A stretch of DNA of 64,000 nt from Certhia americana (taxonomy: Eukaryota; Chordata; Aves; Passeriformes; Certhiidae). The stretch spans positions 48,748,509 to 48,812,508 of the forward strand of contig CM031879.1 of NCBI GenBank assembly GCA_018697195.1. Reading direction: 5' to 3'. Under the pieces are notes generated by a model. The model did not search any database, was not told where the DNA came from, and saw nothing but the letters and a program-made list of their open reading frames with translations. Below, piece by piece: positions 34,111 to 46,174 of the stretch. Made by a program: the position numbers and the translations under genes. Within the stretch, counting starts at the first letter, position 1; each line of letters opens with the position of its first letter.

Positions 34111-37100
34111 GTAATGTGTCACTCCCTGCTCCTGCCTCCCCACAAGCCTCATGTAACTCCTGTGATCTGTTTGGTTAATTTGGATACAAGCATCTTTGGT
34201 GATTCTAAAAGGCTTCTTGTTATTTTAACTTCCGCACTATTAGGCTGCTTAGGGTTGAGTAGACCATTTTCTTATGCTGGAGTGGGCTTTCTTCTTGTGA
34301 GGAATATTCACCACCTAGGACATGGTGGGTCATTGTCCCCTTTATAGCTGCAAAACAGTTTCCCTTTTACTGGAGTTTATGATATGAGTGTTTGTGATAT
34401 GACTAATTATATCTCTGGGTCTCCATAACCACATCCCTCTTCACAGTAAGGGGTAGTATTTACAGTATTGTGGGTGGTGCTGATTCATGGCATTCTCCTC
34501 AAACAGCAAACTATTGCAAGATGTTGCATCATTACTTCAGCATTTCAAATGGGCTATGCCTTGTGGAAACCCCTGCTTGGGATACTCTCCTAGCAGAAGA
34601 AAATGAGACAACTACCTTTTTTTTGATTTTTTTTTTGTGATCAGAATATTTAACATTTTTTCAGCTTGGCATTTCTTAGATGATCCTTTTAAAAGTCTCT
34701 CTGTATCCCATCTGTTATGCTTTTTTCATCAATCGAGATGCTTTCTACTCAGGTGTTAATATAAATAACCCTCTAACTAACACTGAGTTGTAAGACTGAA
34801 GCAAATGTGAATTTGTCTGCTGCTTGTCAAAGCTGTTGCACCAAGGAGAAGGTCATAGAGGAAAAAGCACCTGCCAATTCATGCTTTTTTTTTGTTGTAT
34901 AGATGGTATAGACTAGTAACATGACTGTGTGGTCATATGGTTGCTCGTTAGGTGTTCCTGCAAGGATCTTTCCTTCTTGCTTCAAATCCAATTCTTTCTA
35001 GGACCTGCAAAGCTTATTCTAACCTTGCCTACTACCTTGTGTTCCTTCACACATTTTTGACATTTTCAAACAAGGATCTTTGTGTTTGCTTCAGCTTATC
35101 TGCTGTGACTGGGAGATAAATGTCAAGGCTGTAGGTTCCATCCCTGTACAGGCCATTCATTTAAGAGTTGGACTGGATGGTCTTTGTAGGTCCCTTCCAA
35201 ATCCAAGTATTCTGTGATTCTGTGATGAATCTTACCTGATGTAAGACTGGGAGGTCTCTCTCCAAATATATGATAGCCTACTTTTTTTTTCCAAATCTCT
35301 TTAAGAGTTTGCTTTATTGTGATGTTTACAAGAAAACTTGACAACATTTTGACAGCTGGTGTAGGCACCACTAGTTTTGATATAGAACAGTACTATGCTT
35401 TTGTTTCTTTGTTGTTTTTCTGTTTGTGCTTATCCTGTTGTTTCTTTTCTTAAATGTATGTGCTACATTTTACACATCTTGCACAGAGTAAAAAGTTTTT
35501 AGGATTTAACTTTGTGCTATTAGTTTCTACCACACTTCACATAGCAAGCTCTTTTCTCAGAACTGTTTCCCATTCCCTACAGTAATGCAGTAATAATAGC
35601 AGCATAAATCATGATATATCTCCTTAGAATAAGATCTATTGATGCAGACTTCTTATTGTAAATCTCCTAGATTAAGGAAGGATTAAGGATGCATGCACAG
35701 CTGATCACATTTCTCAGGAAAAGCTCAGCAGTTCAAGTGTTTGTTCTGTAGTCCTGTTCCTCAAGCAAGCCTAGGAATGAGAGGGGTATTTTTCAGACAT
35801 GATGAATCTTCACAGTGGTCACTGACTTGTGCTGAACTTATTGAATCTTGACATCTCAAGATCAGACCTCCAGAGGAAGACAATGACACCATGGGTTTCT
35901 AACATCTTGATTTTGATACTAGAAAATGTGATATTGCCTATGCTTTGTGTGATATAGGATACCTCAAAAGCTATTACCAGTATGAGTAACCTAAATCTTC
36001 TGTTCTTGCTTCACAGTGATTTTGACCAGCTTCCAGATGACGTACCTGTTTCAGCTAATATTGCAGACATTGAAGAGAAGAAAGGCTTTACTAATTACTA
36101 TGTAAGAAGGGAGTTTTATCCTTCCTCTACATGCTTTCACCTGTGACTGGTTTGATTGTAGGAAGCAAAATGCAGTTAATCTGGTGTAATTGCTTTTTGT
36201 CATGAGTAGTTCCATGTGGAAGACTTCTCAGTGCTTTATTTTTCTGGAATGCAGTATAGTTATCCCAGGTTCAGTCTAAAAATTTATTTTCTGAATGAAA
36301 TGTGGGAAATAAACTCTAACATCATAATTCTTTCCTATTATCTGATTTATTTCTTGTTGGAGTGTTGTCCTGTTGGTGAAGATAGTGGGAAAGTAATTCA
36401 GAGGGTAGAAAGGCAGAGTCTTGCTTCATTATTCTGTGGTTCTGGCAAGTTAGGATGCTCCCATCTTCACAGGAGGGAGCACATTAAGACTTGAAGGAGC
36501 ACACAGGAAGGAAATAGTAGGGAAAGGCACTAAGATTTTCTGAAGTTTTGAATATGACCAGCTCAGTCTGACTTCTGCTGGCGACGTTGCTCATAAAAAC
36601 CTTCCCACTGCAATATTCAGGTTTTACTCTGGAATAGAGTGATGTTTGGTTGCTCTGTCTTTATGTTTTCTGAAGGATCTGGCTGCAATGCAACTCAGAA
36701 GTTAGTGCATGGGAATTTTGGGTTCTTTTAGAGCAAAGCAATTCTGTCAAGAGATAAATAAAATAGTGGTTGAAGGAGGTCAGACCATAATTTCTACAGC
36801 TGTGTACATTAAAGTCAAAAAGAAGTATGAAAGCCTTCAATTCTGAAAATCAACTCATTTAGATGTCTATCTCTAGATTTAGATGTCTAAGGCATTTTAT
36901 TGTAAAATATTGTATTTGTCTCCCTAATGTATTTTGTTTGTGCAAGCATAAAGTTGAATTTAGTAATATCATGTTTCCTTTTAATATTTTTTAATATAAA
37001 GCAGCCACAGGGACATGCTTCATATGCAAGCTGGACTCACACAAGTACCACACTGATGCTCCCTTTTTATTTCCTTGTTCCTGAATTTGCAGTTGCTTAA

Positions 37101-40100
37101 CTGCAGGCTTGTTTTCCTCTCTCCTCCTGAGACAATATTCCCACCAATGGAGCACTGATCTTATGTTCCTATTTTATTCCTCACATTCATTTGGTGAGTA
37201 TTTATAAGTATGAACATCAGCCTGAGTCCCTCTTCTCTGTTTCAGATGTTTGTGATTGAAGTAAAGCTCAAAGGTGGTGGCAGATACCTGATTTTCCGGC
37301 GCTATCGTGAGTTCTATGCCCTGCATGCCAAACTAGAGGAGAGATATGGGCCAGAGAGCAATAACAGCCCATTTACCTGCACACTCCCTGTACTGCCAGG
37401 TAAGCTGTCAGTACCAAACCTTTGCATAATTAGCAGCTTTCTCAGCTCCAGGCTATCCTAAAGGGGTATGCAGTGAGAGACATAGTTGTGACAAGGAACT
37501 AATTCCTGGTTATGGATGCCAGAGAAGTCACGTTCCATTGACAGTCCCTTTGCTTGTGGTAAAGTCCATTTAGAAACTTAAAATCCTTTAGAAAGTATGT
37601 AATTTTTTTTTGAGCTTCTACTTCCTCCTGATGGCTTCATTTCTCTGGCAGCCTCCCTTTTTCTTCAATAACTGTCACAGGTTTTATATTTTCCAGGAAA
37701 AGTTTTTGTTGGTGCCAAAAAGGAAATTGCTGAGAACAGGATACCTATCCTAAATGTCTACATGAAGGTAAAACTTAACTTTCAAGTAAATAATGCACTG
37801 ATCACTGCAGATACTAAGCCGTTGAAATCAGACTGTTAAAGTTCTAAGCACCTGCTTCTCTCTGTACTGCTTTCCTGAAGACACAGTGCCCACACTGTGG
37901 TAGAACCTGAAGTCCTCTTCCCCAGAGTGTTCAGACTGTAGAATCTGCTGGAGTATGCAGTTCACAAAGGTTCACATTGTCTTCATATACAGATAGATAT
38001 CCTTACCAAAACCCTCCAAGGTGTGTGAGGAAATGGTGAATCTCCAGGTACTGCATGAATACAGAGTTGGTGTGTGCATCCAATGGATTAGGGGAATGGT
38101 GTGTGGGTTGTGCTTTAACCCCACCCACCTTCAAAGTGCCATGCAGTCTCTTGCTCATTCCCTTCTCCACTAATGGAATGGGGAGCACAATCAGAAAATG
38201 GTACAGCCTATGGGTTGGGATAAGAACAGTTTAATAATTGAAATAAAGTAAAATATAATATTAATAAATAATTGAAATTTAAAGGGAGGTAACCAAAAAG
38301 AGCAAAATAAAACTAAAAAAGAAAACAAAAAAATGATGCACAATACAATTACTCACCACCTGCTGACTGATGCCCATCCAGACCACTGAACAGTGATCAG
38401 TGGCTCCCAGGCAACTCCCCCTTGTTACATATTTGGCATGATGTCCTATGGCATGGAATATCCCTTTGGCTAGTTTGGACCAGCTGTCCTGGCCATGCTC
38501 CCTCCTGACTTCTTGTGCAGTTCCTCACTGGCAGGACTTGGGAAATACGAAAGCCTTTGGCTTAGACTAAGTAAGCCACTAGTTAGAAACAACTAAAACA
38601 TCTGTCTTATCAACATTATTTTCATGCTAAATCCAACACACAGCACTGTACCAGCTACAAAGATGAAATCTGACTTTCTCACAGCCAGAATCAGGACAGG
38701 TGGGCTTTTGAGAGTACCAGAATTACAGTGAAGAGGCAGCATACATCAAGGAGAGGTGTTCTTTGTGTGCAGGTTAACTGAAGACCTGAACTTCAAATCA
38801 GTAAACTTCTGAAGCACTGGCCAAGAATTCCACTGCTTAAGATTGCCTCCTTTCCACAGTCATTCATGTTCTGAAGACAAACACAAAAAGCAATTTACTC
38901 CTGCAGTAAATCAGGTACAAAAGGAGTGAAGCAATACATTGGCTAACTCCAGGAGTAAACAGGAGAGACTGTCAGCTGTTCATCTGTGTCCCGCTGAGTG
39001 AGAAGGGAGAGGAGGGAGATTTCTGGCAGTAATGAATATCCTTTGTGATCCTGTAGGTCAGAGAGGCATATTTATTACATGTAAATAAATAGAAAATTGG
39101 TCTCTCCCACTGTTACACTCTGCTTCCTGCTTGCTCTTGGCACAGAACCTACTCTGCCTCCCTGCTTGGGTGTTGATGGATGAGGATGTACGGCTGTTCT
39201 TCTACCACTCAACCTTTGATGGTGAGCAGGTGCCTCACAGACTGAGACGGCTTCGCCCACGGACACGCCGAGTGTAAGTGATTGACATGTTTTTTTCAGC
39301 ATTGCATGGTGTAAGAGATGCTGTCCAGTTTTGAGGGGAGAGAGAGATGAGGATCACCACTGTGTTTTCCAAGTGAATCCATGAATCCCTAATATGAGGG
39401 ATTTTGTGGTGGAGTGAACAGAATATTTCTTGTATTAGTAATCTCAGATTTTTAAAGTGGATGTGGTACTTGCATTAAAGGCAAATTCCAAAATGAAAGT
39501 ATACCTCGCTTTCTAAAAATACTGTCTATCTCTATCTGCCTGTATTTCTTTAATGATAATCTCTTCTATAATGTGCAGAATATACAGGCCAAGCTTAAGG
39601 ACATAGGCTTGCACCACTGAAGTCAATGTGAGTTTTGGCACTGAATTCAGCGAGATCTGGTTCAGACACTAAATGAAACTGAATATTTAATTTTTTCCTG
39701 CGCTTTGTCCAAACAGTGGCCTGTCCTACATAGCAGCATTGGCACCCCTTTAGAGAACTGCTAGGTAGATGTTATACTTCATTACCCTTCAGATAAATTA
39801 ACTCTCCTTTCAGCATTCCAAAGATGGACTCACTTCCTTTTCACTTACCTTAATCAGTGCAAAAACTGCATACATGTATGATGGCAGAGTTTGAACTACA
39901 TGCCATAAATGCTAGAAACAAGGATGCCCAGAAGTCAGAGTAGGGGAACTGAGCAGTGCTGTGGAAGAGAGGTCCAGAATACTGACTGTATTGAAAATTC
40001 CATCTGTTCTGAGCAGCAGACACCATCAGTTTGCTGCTGCTCTGCGCTAAAACTGAGAGAACTAGGGCAGTGTTGTTGCATCCATATTTATTTACTTCAG

Positions 40101-43100
40101 TGCTACACAGATTCTCATGCAGTTTTTCCAGTGATCTATGCCTCCTAAATAGTAAAAACACAGACACTGCACTACTGATTGTGCAGCATTTTTAATGACT
40201 TAGAAGGATGTTTACCTCCCTGTTGTCTCATTTCTTTGCAGTAAGAGCATTTCAGATCAAGTGCCTAATTCTGACCGCACCGCAGCTCCGCGGGCTGAGG
40301 TGAGTACTCTGCACAACCTGTCATAGGACAGGAGATTAAACTCTGTTTTACTTTGGTACCTCATCCATCAAGTTGCCTTTTTCAATTAGAGCTTGGGGGA
40401 AGAAAGTGAAATCAACAGAGAAAAACAATTGATTTTAACAACAGGGGATGAAACAAAGGATGGAAAGGGGTGTTCTCTTCCTCATCACTTCAGTAACAGG
40501 AAGGTCCATAGCGAAATCAGAATGATAGGAGATTCAAAACTGAGACATGTATAGCTTACTGCGAAATGGTCCACGTTTGCATAGTGTTACCCATACGTTA
40601 AATCTAAAACAGGCCCAAGCTTCAGCTTTATTGACTTCAGCATCTGTTTAAAAGCTTTGCAGGTGAGGCATCTTAGTACTTTCTGTAACATAAATGTTCT
40701 ACTGAAAACTGCCCTTACTCTTGTCTATTGTGGTATATTTTCTCAGTACTAAGCACATGAGACTGCTTTGTAACCAGTATTTGTCTGAGCAGGGTCTTGA
40801 TTCCTGAAACATGTGACTTTGCCATATTAGATAAAAACCCGCATGCACCTGCTTTGAGGTTTATTGAGGTTTATTGTCACAGAGAGTGACAGTTCTTGGA
40901 ACAGTCATATCTCTTGGGTTTTATCTATTAATATATTAATATTGAATATACCTAGCAGAACTTTTCAATAGGTGAAAAAAGGCTTTTGAAAGAGCTACTA
41001 AGTAGACATATGAACCACTAGCACAACAGTAGCCATTGTTTTGTTTGTTTTTTTTAATTAAGAGAACTCTTGGCATTAACAAGACCAAAAGAACTGTAGT
41101 AACACAGAATAAAGAATGCCATTTCATTTTTGCTCCTCTAAGACCTTTTAAATGGCTACCATGTTCTCTAAGGACAATGGGGGAGATGTGCACTTTTGAA
41201 TACTCAGCCACTTTGACAATCCATTCTTTTGTTAGGGTGGTAGCATGTATTTGCCTCCTTTTTTTTTTTTTTTTTTTTTCCCTGAAGAGGGCATCTAAGT
41301 TCCATTTTAACAACACATCAATTTCCCAGGCCTTCCAAATCTCCCAGTTCAGCGTACAGACCTGAAAGCTAGATCTAGAAGCAACAGTTAGTTACCCTTA
41401 AATTAAGACACAATATTTCTACAATTTTTAATGGTTCTTTGCTACATTTTGCAGCAAATCTAAAAGCCGTAGAGCTGCTATAACTAATATAGTTTTTCAA
41501 TTCTCAGGATTTCAAGCTGTCAGTTGGCTACAGCTCTGTTGTCTTACTTTCTCTTAAGTGCTTTCAACTTATGTATATTTATTTCTCTGGTGCTGTGTTC
41601 TGCCACTTTAAGAATCCTTGTATATAGCTCTCTCAGGGTCATGTTTATCCTAGTGCTTTCACTGCTTCTTCAAAGCAGTTTTGTGTATGCTGAGTAGGAG
41701 AAGAGATTGTGAGAACTGCAGACTATGGTCAAATATATGTGACCTTATCCCAGAAATACATATCTGATGACAAAGTGCACACTGTCTTGCTGCTTTATGC
41801 TTGCTCCTCAAGAACACAACAGAAAGATTTGCTTTCATAATTCTGTGAACTAATAATTTCGAGGTTATTACTTTCCACAGGCGCTGTTTGATTTTCCTGG
41901 AACCAATAAACTGGAACTCAGGTTCAAGAAGGGGGATTTGATCTATCTACTCAGCAAAGTAAACAAAGACTGGCTGGAGGTAAGACTGCAGTACTGAGTT
42001 ATTAGCATACCTTGAAATATATGAGTAGAAAGGGCTCCCCTAGTCCTTGTGACCTGCCTCTTCCTTTCAAGGAGAAACTGTATCATAATCAGGTTTTACT
42101 GTCAAGAATAAATCCTTGATTCCAAATTAGTAATTGCTTGGTTCCTTGATGGGTTTTACCTTACAAATTTTCTGCCCTCTAGACTTCAGTTTACATTTGC
42201 ATTTGCTTCTGCTGGAATGTTTTTAAATTCTTTGGAAGCGATTAGAACACAGAAAGGCCACAGAAAGGAGATGGAAACTCCATTTCAGCGATTAATTGGT
42301 TTCTTGCCTCAGGGTGAGTTGATGTATGCTTCATGCTTCATACCACAACACACGTCAGCCTGATTAGAGAGAACTTGGGTAATGCTGCAGTGTTCTGAAA
42401 AAAGGATGAGGGCAACATACTGTGTGTTTGCTGATATGATATCTCTGTTTGCTCAAACACCACAGCCTTCCTTACTAACCATCTGACTTGCATTTTTTAC
42501 ACACTGTTTCACTCCCCTGCCTGGTATTTGAATGTAATTGTATAATCTTTTTGTAGGGAAGCCATCAGGTCACGTCCATAGAATTTCTTTTCTTGATTAT
42601 AGTGGAAAAACTCTTACTGTTGTTTCTATGTAAATTAATTGAATTCCAGAACCTATTGCATGTGGCCAAAATGGCATGGTTTTCTTGATTCTAACATTTC
42701 CTATCATTCCAGGGAACTGCTGATGGTGCCACTGGGATTTTCCCATGTGCTTTTGTGAAGATCATAAAAGACTTACCACAGCAGGAAGACACAGTTAATA
42801 AAGTTCGCTGTTATTACTATGATGAGACTGTGAGCACTATCAGGTAGTAACATAATAGTCTTCCAGTTTACTGCTGAGGAAACACCAACAATTCTCTTGT
42901 CATGACATGTAATGATTAGATGTGTTCTAAATACAGGGATATCTCAGTGGAAGAGGATCTGAGCAGCATTCCATCATTCAAAGATCTAATGGAATTGATG
43001 AGGTACAATGCAGGCACTTGGTTGTATGTTTAATACTTAAAGCATTTGTCATTCCAGTTCAAGATTTTCCACATTCTACTTGGTCACCACCATATTTTGT

Positions 43101-44003
43101 GTATGAAATACTTTTCAAGTGTCTTGAGGAAGTTGCACTTTGACTTGGCACAGGGCCATCTGTGTAGACACTAGTCCTTCTTGGGATTGTCAGTAAGAAA
43201 TGACACACACTTCTGACTCAGTTGTGATGGGTAGAAATTTCCATTTCTTGTACTAAGATAAGAGCCATACGCCCATAAAAGAATCTTTTGTCAAGTAAAT
43301 TTCTTCAGGATGTAGGACATGGCCTTCTAACACTTGTTAAACTAGTGTTAAACTAGATTAATCTGGTGTTGAACAACAATTTAGAACATTAAATATTAGT
43401 AAATATTAGTAATAGAACGCCTGTTCTAATATTTTTACACTCTTCAGAAAGAGCAAAAATGAATAGGCAAAAGTGGGTAGTAACAACAGTCAGCTCTTTT
43501 GCACGGTAATTCTATCAAACACACAGATTAATTGTGCTATTTATGTAGTGTTACTGGAAATAGTTCTTGATTTTGATAGATTTCTTAGCTTAAACAACAC
43601 AGCATGAATGTGGCTACATGATTTCTAGTGCTAGCTGTATCATGAAAGCCGAGACTCCCAAGGCTTTGTGTGGCTTTCATCAAAATTAATTGGATTGCCA
43701 GTATACTGTTCATCATGTAGCACCTCCTAGGCATTCCTTGATTTCTGGGGATCAATCAATTTCTTTTCTCCCAGGCAGGAGTTTAACCAAGATGACATTG
43801 TTTTGAATTACCGGGACCCTGATGGTGATCTGATCCGCTTGCTCTCCAATCAGGATGTGGAACTCATGGTGTCTCAGAGCAGAAGAAGTCCCTCTGTGAA
43901 GCACTTTTTCCCTTGGAAGTTGCATATCACTCACAAAGATGACTTGGGTGTCTACAATACTAATCCAGGAACAGGTGCTACTCAAATAGTAGGAGCAATG
44001 TAA
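34079..44003 (+). CDS. NCF4: Neutrophil cytosol factor 4 (p40phox), 10 coding exons
   Basis: Cytosolic regulatory subunit of the phagocyte NADPH oxidase. It binds PI3P on phagosomes and brings p67phox and p47phox to flavocytochrome b558. Seen: ten exons with GT-AG junctions join to 1053 nt, 350 aa. The PX domain (about 20-140) keeps F35, R58, Y59, K92 and R105, the PI3P-binding positions at exactly the human numbering. T154, a known PKC site, is kept in LRPRTRRV. The SH3 domain (about 173-228) has ALFDF and NKDWLEG. The PB1 domain (about 238-330) has the acidic NYRDPDGD motif that pairs with the p67phox PB1. The tail is about 11 residues longer than the human 339-aa protein. The start ATG, beginning [19 protein letters not shown], fits the family N-terminus. 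It lies 3.4 kb upstream of CSF2RB, same strand, as in mammals. Confidence 0.97.
34111..36016. other. NCF4 intron 1
   Basis: 1.9 kb, AT-rich, with a CR1 3' tail at 35150-35226. No other feature was recognised. Confidence 0.7.
35150..35226 (+). mobile_element. CR1 LINE 3' end
   Basis: GTTGGACTGGATGGTCTTTG, then AGGTCCCTTCCAA, ending with a tandem ATTCTGTG-type octamer repeat. This is the classic CR1 3' terminus. The element is severely 5'-truncated, as most CR1 copies are. Confidence 0.85.
36017..36101 (+). CDS. NCF4: NCF4 coding exon 2
   Basis: End of S11 to Y39, including DFDQLPDD and the start of the PX domain with F35. Acceptor TTCACAG, donor GTAAGA. Confidence 0.96.
36102..37245. other. 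NCF4 intron 2
   Basis: 1.1 kb without a recognisable feature. The 297-bp intron 3 (37400-37696) is also plain. Confidence 0.6.
37246..37399 (+). CDS. NCF4: NCF4 coding exon 3, PX domain core
   Basis: Residues 40-90 plus one base. Contains the FRRYREF motif with PI3P-contacting R58 and Y59 and the proline-rich loop TLPVLP. Acceptor TTTCAG, donor GTAAGC. Confidence 0.97.
37697..37767 (+). CDS. NCF4: NCF4 coding exon 4, PX domain
   Basis: G91 to K114, with K92 and R105, the remaining phosphoinositide-binding basic residues. Acceptor TTCCAG, donor GTAAAA. Confidence 0.96.
37768..39145. other. NCF4 intron 4 with LTR insertion
   Basis: 1.4 kb, of which about 595 bp is a retroviral LTR. The remaining sequence shows nothing recognisable. 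Confidence 0.7.
38104..38698 (-). mobile_element. Avian endogenous retrovirus solo LTR
   Basis: Read on the minus strand it has the order of a widespread bird LTR family. It starts TGTCCTGATTCTGGCTG and carries GATGTTTTAGTTG and GGGATATTCCATGCCATAGG in U3. A T-rich stretch and TTATTAAACTGTTCTTATC follow near the 3' part, and it ends GGGGTTAAAGCACAACCCA. A near-matching 6-bp flank (GGTGTG / GGTGGG) fits a target site duplication. No internal viral genes or second LTR lie nearby, so it is a solo LTR left by recombination. It is antisense to NCF4. The family was recognised from memory of bird genomes, so the subfamily is not assigned. Confidence 0.8.
39146..39273 (+). CDS. NCF4: NCF4 coding exon 5, end of PX and linker
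   Basis: Residues 115-156 plus two bases: [19 protein letters not shown], then [10 protein letters not shown] with T154. Acceptor GGCACAG, donor GTAAGT. Confidence 0.97.
39274..41880. other. NCF4 introns 5 and 6 (around exon 6)
   Basis: Two introns of 0.97 and 1.58 kb flanking the 58-bp exon 6. A poly(T) tract lies at about 41256-41279. No other feature was recognised. Introns 7 (41980-42712) and 9 (43003-43774) are similarly plain. Confidence 0.6.
40242..40299 (+). CDS. NCF4: NCF4 coding exon 6, PX-SH3 linker
   Basis: V157 to E176, a short serine-rich linker ([19 protein letters not shown]). Acceptor TTTGCAG, donor GTGAGT. It fits the phase on both sides. Confidence 0.95.
41881..41979 (+). 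CDS. NCF4: NCF4 coding exon 7, SH3 domain
   Basis: Residues 177-209. Contains the ALFDF opening of the SH3 domain and NKDWLE with the conserved tryptophan. Acceptor TTCCACAG, donor GTAAGA; phase 0 on both sides. Confidence 0.97.
42713..42843 (+). CDS. NCF4: NCF4 coding exon 8, end of SH3 and start of PB1
   Basis: Residues 210-252 plus two bases: [14 protein letters not shown] closes the SH3 domain, then [12 protein letters not shown] opens the PB1 domain. Acceptor ATTCCAG, donor GTAGTA. Confidence 0.97.
42937..43002 (+). CDS. NCF4: NCF4 coding exon 9, PB1 domain
   Basis: End of R253 to M274, [20 protein letters not shown]. Separated from exon 8 by a 93-bp intron. Donor GTACAA. Confidence 0.96.
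43775..44003 (+). CDS. NCF4: NCF4 coding exon 10, PB1 motif and stop
   Basis: R275 to M350 and TAA. Holds the acidic PB1 motif NYRDPDGD and [10 protein letters not shown], then [13 protein letters not shown]. The tail after VYNT reads [13 protein letters not shown], where human p40phox ends with two residues. Confidence 0.96.
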
Positions 44004-44186
44004 GTGCTATGTAGATATCCCTCTCTGCAGGCAGTTTCCTTCAACATGTCTTTGAAGTATCCTTGAAATGAGTAATTTTTAGTAATGTATTACCTTTAGT
44101 ATAAAATCCATACGTGGGTAACTTCTTCAGCTTTTTAGCACTCATCTGCAATAGAGACATCTACATAGAGACCAGAGAAAATGAAG

Positions 44187-44196
44187 AATAAATAAA
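44187..44196 (+). terminator. Candidate NCF4 polyadenylation signals
   Basis: Two overlapping AATAAA hexamers about 185 nt after the stop codon. A further AATAAA lies near 44723. Which is used cannot be told from sequence. Confidence 0.55.
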
Positions 44197-46134
44197 ATTA
44201 CAGGCCATGTTCACAAAGCAAGTCGGTGTCAGTCTGCAGCAGAGGTCTTCTGAGCCCCCAGACCTGCTCTAGTTTCTCTTCTCACTCCCAAGGCTATTTG
44301 TCCAGAATGTCTTCATAAGCTTTGCTTTTTTTCTAGACTCTCATAAATTTCTCTTCATTTGCTGATCTGAAGGTTTGTGTGCCATTGTGTAATTTTTTCT
44401 CTCCTTATGGAGTCTGACTGGGCATTCAGAGTTTGTCCTAGGAGCATCAAGAAAACTTCTTTGGATTTCAGTGAAGAAATTGCAGCCCATCTTAGCTTTC
44501 TTCTTTTCCACTGGCCAGTATACTGAATTCTGTGAATCAAACCTAGTACACCTGTGGTGTTCTTATAGACTTTTATATAATTGTACAATCTACTTATTTT
44601 CATCTTCTGGGAAAATGTGTAGAATAGCCACTCAAACACCAATTTCTTCTCTCTCTTCTGCTTTCTGACACTGTATTTCAAAGTAGAACTAACAAGAAAT
44701 TACTGTATCAGATTCTTCAACAAATAAAGTTAAATATTAGTTTGTTAATTTTTATTTCAAAGTTTTTTTTGTGTGTGTGTGGACTTGTTGACATTATTTT
44801 ACTGAAATATACAATATGTAACTTCCTGCTTCAGGGGCATTGTAGCAATGCAGTTTAGAAAGGAGATGAAGTAATAGCAATGATTGTGTCAGTGATATTA
44901 CATGCTGTGATATGTAAGAAAATGCATTTTAAATTTGAAATCTAATGTATGGCCTGCAAAGCTTCTGGTGTGCAGGATTCATTATTACTTGTTCCTGAAA
45001 TTAAACAGAGCAAGTGGCACCAAGAGGCTTTCACTGACAGCTGGATCCTGTGATGTAACCAGCAACTCAGCATGTCTTTCTCAAAATGGAGGAACACTTT
45101 GAATGAGAAAAGAAAGGGAGGGAAAATGTCTGCTGGGAAACAACTGTTCTCCTTTTTAGGGTGCTGGAAGAACATAAATACAGTAGCCTTTAAAAATCAT
45201 AGCAGGATGATCCCCCTCTGCCTTTAAACAGCAATGTAAAATAAATTCTTCCCATCCAGCCAAGTTACAAATTCCCCTAACTGTCTGCAGGTTTTATATG
45301 GACACTTTCCCCCAGATATTCTCCATATTCTCTGTCTTGCTTTGCATGTTTCCCTTGTGCACCTTTTTTTTGTTTGCTTGTTTGTGGGGGTTTTTTGTTT
45401 GGTTTTTTTTTTTTTTTTTCTTGTTTATTGATGCAGTTCTGATGAGAGAATACCAGTGCTAACTATGGTTTTGGTCAGTACAATGGGAATTGAGAGGAAA
45501 AGTAGCAGTGCAGGGCAGACAGACTCTGGTAGTTATATTCTGTATCTGGGGACTCATCTACTCATCTGAACCCCCATAGTTTATCCCTGAGAACTCAAAC
45601 CTGAGCATGTCTCTCCCTTATGGCTTCCTAACATTCCTAAGGTTTATTTTTGAAGGCTACTGGGCTAAGTTTTATGTTTGGGTTAAAAGACCAGGCTGCT
45701 TTGGATATAGGATCACTTCAGATCAACTACTCTCACCAGTTTTCTTTTGTTTCCTCTATGTACTATAGTACTTAAAATTTATTATTAACTGTTGTTGAAA
45801 TGGATATACTTAGAAATAGTACTCAAAATAAGGAGTTGCAGAGATAAACATTTCACTCTCTACCAATACAGATGTACAAACAAGTCTAGAGGGATCCCTG
45901 CCACGAAGATTGTCTGGTCTAGAGTAAAGCAAGAAGCAACACTGGAGCAAAAACCAGAAAATTCTTTATTCATATTTCTTACTTCTGCTGCAGTCAGTCC
46001 TTTCTATTTCTTAAAATACCAGATCAGTCTCATGATCTGGTAATTGCTAACACACAGATTGGCAACCATAAACTTCCTTTCCCTCCCTTCCCAGTTAACC
46101 TAACAGTCCAATCTAAGTGCGTGCTATGGGGGCT

Positions 46135-46174
46135 AAAATAGGAAGTACAGACTTCCTATTTTGTGCAATTGCAC
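46135..46174. promoter_or_regulatory. Paired palindromes: inverted ETS-type sites plus GTGCAATTGCAC
   Basis: Arms AAAATAGGAAGT (46135-46146) and ACTTCCTATTTT (46151-46162) are perfect 12-bp inverted repeats around a 4-base spacer ACAG. They place two GGAAGT ETS-family cores head to head. Directly abutting is a second perfect palindrome, GTGCAATTGCAC (46163-46174), which resembles overlapping C/EBP half-sites (ATTGC/GCAAT). It lies 1.2 kb upstream of the CSF2RB ATG. PU.1 (an ETS factor) and C/EBP are known regulators of myeloid receptor genes. Binding here is inference. Confidence 0.45.
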
